From: Archaeoglobales archaeon
GTDB taxonomy: Archaea; Halobacteriota; Archaeoglobi; Archaeoglobales; Archaeoglobaceae
Reading direction: 5' to 3'
NCBI GenBank assembly: GCA_003662985.1
Contig: QMZD01000157.1
Span: 1 to 5,130 of the forward strand
DNA: 5,130 bases
Of the stretch, positions 4,164-5,130 are shown one piece after another. A program made the position numbers and the translations under genes. Positions within the stretch are counted from its first letter, which is position 1; every line of letters starts with the position of its first letter. The notes under the pieces are model-generated. The model did no database searches. It saw only the letters and a list, made by a program, of their open reading frames with translations, and was not told the DNA's origin.

Positions 4164-5130
4164 ATGAGTCCAAAGTACCTTTTGCTTATACCCGATGGAA
4201 TGGCAGACAGGGAAATTGATTTTTTGGGAAAAAGAACCCCCCTCGAGGTTGCGGATACTCCAAACATGGATTTTCTTGCCAAAGAAGGCTCAACAGGAAT
4301 GACCAAGACAATCCCAGAGGGATATGAGCCTGGAAGCGACATAGCAAATCTCACGATTCTTGGAATAGACGTAAGAAAGTACTACACGGGCAGAGGGCCC
4401 ATAGAGGCTCTTGCTCGAGGAGTTAAAGGAGAATACGTTTTTAGATGCAATCTCGTTTACGTCAAAAATGGAATCATGGTCGACTACAGCGGGAGAAGGA
4501 TAGATGATTCTGAAGCAAGAGAGGTTATAAGATACCTTAACAAGGTGAAAGAAATAGATTTTATCAAATTCCATCCCGGCAGGAGCTACAGAAATCTGCT
4601 GATTGTCAATAAGAGATTTGAGGATAATGTGATTACAACCCCACCCCACGATATTCAAGGAGAGAAGATCGAAGAGTTCCTGCCCAAAGGTGGAGAACTT
4701 GCCTCGCTCTTAAGATCGCTCATTGAATGGTCGGAAAGCGTTTTAAGTGAGTTCAAAACAAAGGCAAACCTTATCTGGCCGTGGGGTGGAGGGAGGATGC
4801 CCTCCTTTCCAAGCTTCAGAAAGAAGTACGGCAGAAAGGGTGTTATGATTTCTGAGGTTGATCTTCTTCAGGGAATAGGAAAAGGACTGAAAATGGATGT
4901 TGTGGAGGTCGAGGGAACCACGGGATACATAGACACGAACTACAAAGGGTTGGCAAAGGCTACACTTAAAAGTCTAAAAAATTCAAGCTTCGTTCTCCTC
5001 CACACAGAAGGAATAGATGAAGTTAGTCATGAAGGTGATGCGGAAAAGAAGGTTGAGGGGATAAGCATCTATGATGAGAAGATCGTCGGTTACTTGCTCG
5101 ACAGGCTTGACCTTGAAGAGACGAAAATAA
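4164..5130 (+). CDS. apgM: 2,3-bisphosphoglycerate-independent phosphoglycerate mutase, archaeal type (3' truncated)
   Basis: The frame opens with ATG at 4164 and stays open to the window edge (322 codons), with the stop outside. The family usually has about 400 residues, so roughly 80 are missing. It interconverts 3- and 2-phosphoglycerate in glycolysis/gluconeogenesis and belongs to the alkaline phosphatase superfamily. Seen here: the N-terminal metal motif LIPDGMADR with Asp11, [15 protein letters not shown] (25-39), the phosphorylated nucleophile Ser58 in [18 protein letters not shown] at 73-82, FRCNLVY at 93-99, [15 protein letters not shown] at 204-218, and [13 protein letters not shown] at 280-292 with probable metal ligands Asp285 and His289. 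The remaining ligands (an Asp-His pair and another His) should lie beyond the edge. Family members more often read HVEAPDEAGHEGD at the last motif; this copy differs only at non-ligand positions. The start follows a good TATA box at leaderless spacing. The gene is divergent from the UbiD-family gene, with a 93-bp shared spacer. Confidence 0.92.
   Translation, partial: MSPKYLLLIPDGMADREIDFLGKRTPLEVADTPNMDFLAKEGSTGMTKTIPEGYEPGSDIANLTILGIDVRKYYTGRGPIEALARGVKGEYVFRCNLVYVKNGIMVDYSGRRIDDSEAREVIRYLNKVKEIDFIKFHPGRSYRNLLIVNKRFEDNVITTPPHDIQGEKIEEFLPKGGELASLLRSLIEWSESVLSEFKTKANLIWPWGGGRMPSFPSFRKKYGRKGVMISEVDLLQGIGKGLKMDVVEVEGTTGYIDTNYKGLAKATLKSLKNSSFVLLHTEGIDEVSHEGDAEKKVEGISIYDEKIVGYLLDRLDLEETKI

Noticed and set aside
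4139..4658. Minus-strand frames opposite apgM
   Set aside because: The plus-strand frame encodes unmistakable phosphoglycerate mutase motifs throughout this interval.

Overview
The window looks like chromosomal DNA from a euryarchaeon. Archaeoglobales is my best guess, but that is an inference from gene content and style, not from a marker gene. Supporting signs are AT-rich TATA elements about 22-35 bp ahead of start codons with no Shine-Dalgarno sequence, heavy AGA/AGG/ATA codon use, an archaeal-type phosphoglycerate mutase, and two enzymes typical of the archaeal mevalonate route. No mobile element, CRISPR array, rRNA or tRNA was found.

Layout. 1-103: tail of an unidentified plus-strand gene. 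104-213: AT-rich promoter region. 214-885 (+): stand-alone class I glutamine amidotransferase-like protein. 886-970: convergent intergenic stretch with a 12-bp tandem repeat array that contains a perfect 8-bp hairpin. 971-2125 (-): aconitase X, probable large subunit of phosphomevalonate dehydratase. 2126-2296: divergent promoter region. 2297-2668 (+): unrecognised 123-residue protein. 2669-2822: structured convergent intergenic region with six copies of a 9-bp repeat followed by a 52-nt imperfect hairpin. 2823-4070 (-): UbiD-family decarboxylase, probable anhydromevalonate phosphate decarboxylase. 4071-4163: divergent promoter with a 7-bp dyad. 4164-5130 (+): apgM, 2,3-bisphosphoglycerate-independent phosphoglycerate mutase, cut off by the window end.

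How the genes fit together. The aconitase X and UbiD genes lie on the same strand, separated by about 700 bp and an opposing small gene. In the modified archaeal mevalonate pathway their homologues act consecutively: mevalonate 5-phosphate is dehydrated to trans-anhydromevalonate 5-phosphate, which is then decarboxylated to isopentenyl phosphate for membrane lipid synthesis. ApgM belongs to central glycolysis/gluconeogenesis. Each complete gene appears to have its own promoter, so the locus is a loose cluster and not an operon. I found no clear new multi-gene system. The most unexplained material is in the two convergent intergenic regions (886-970 and 2669-2822).
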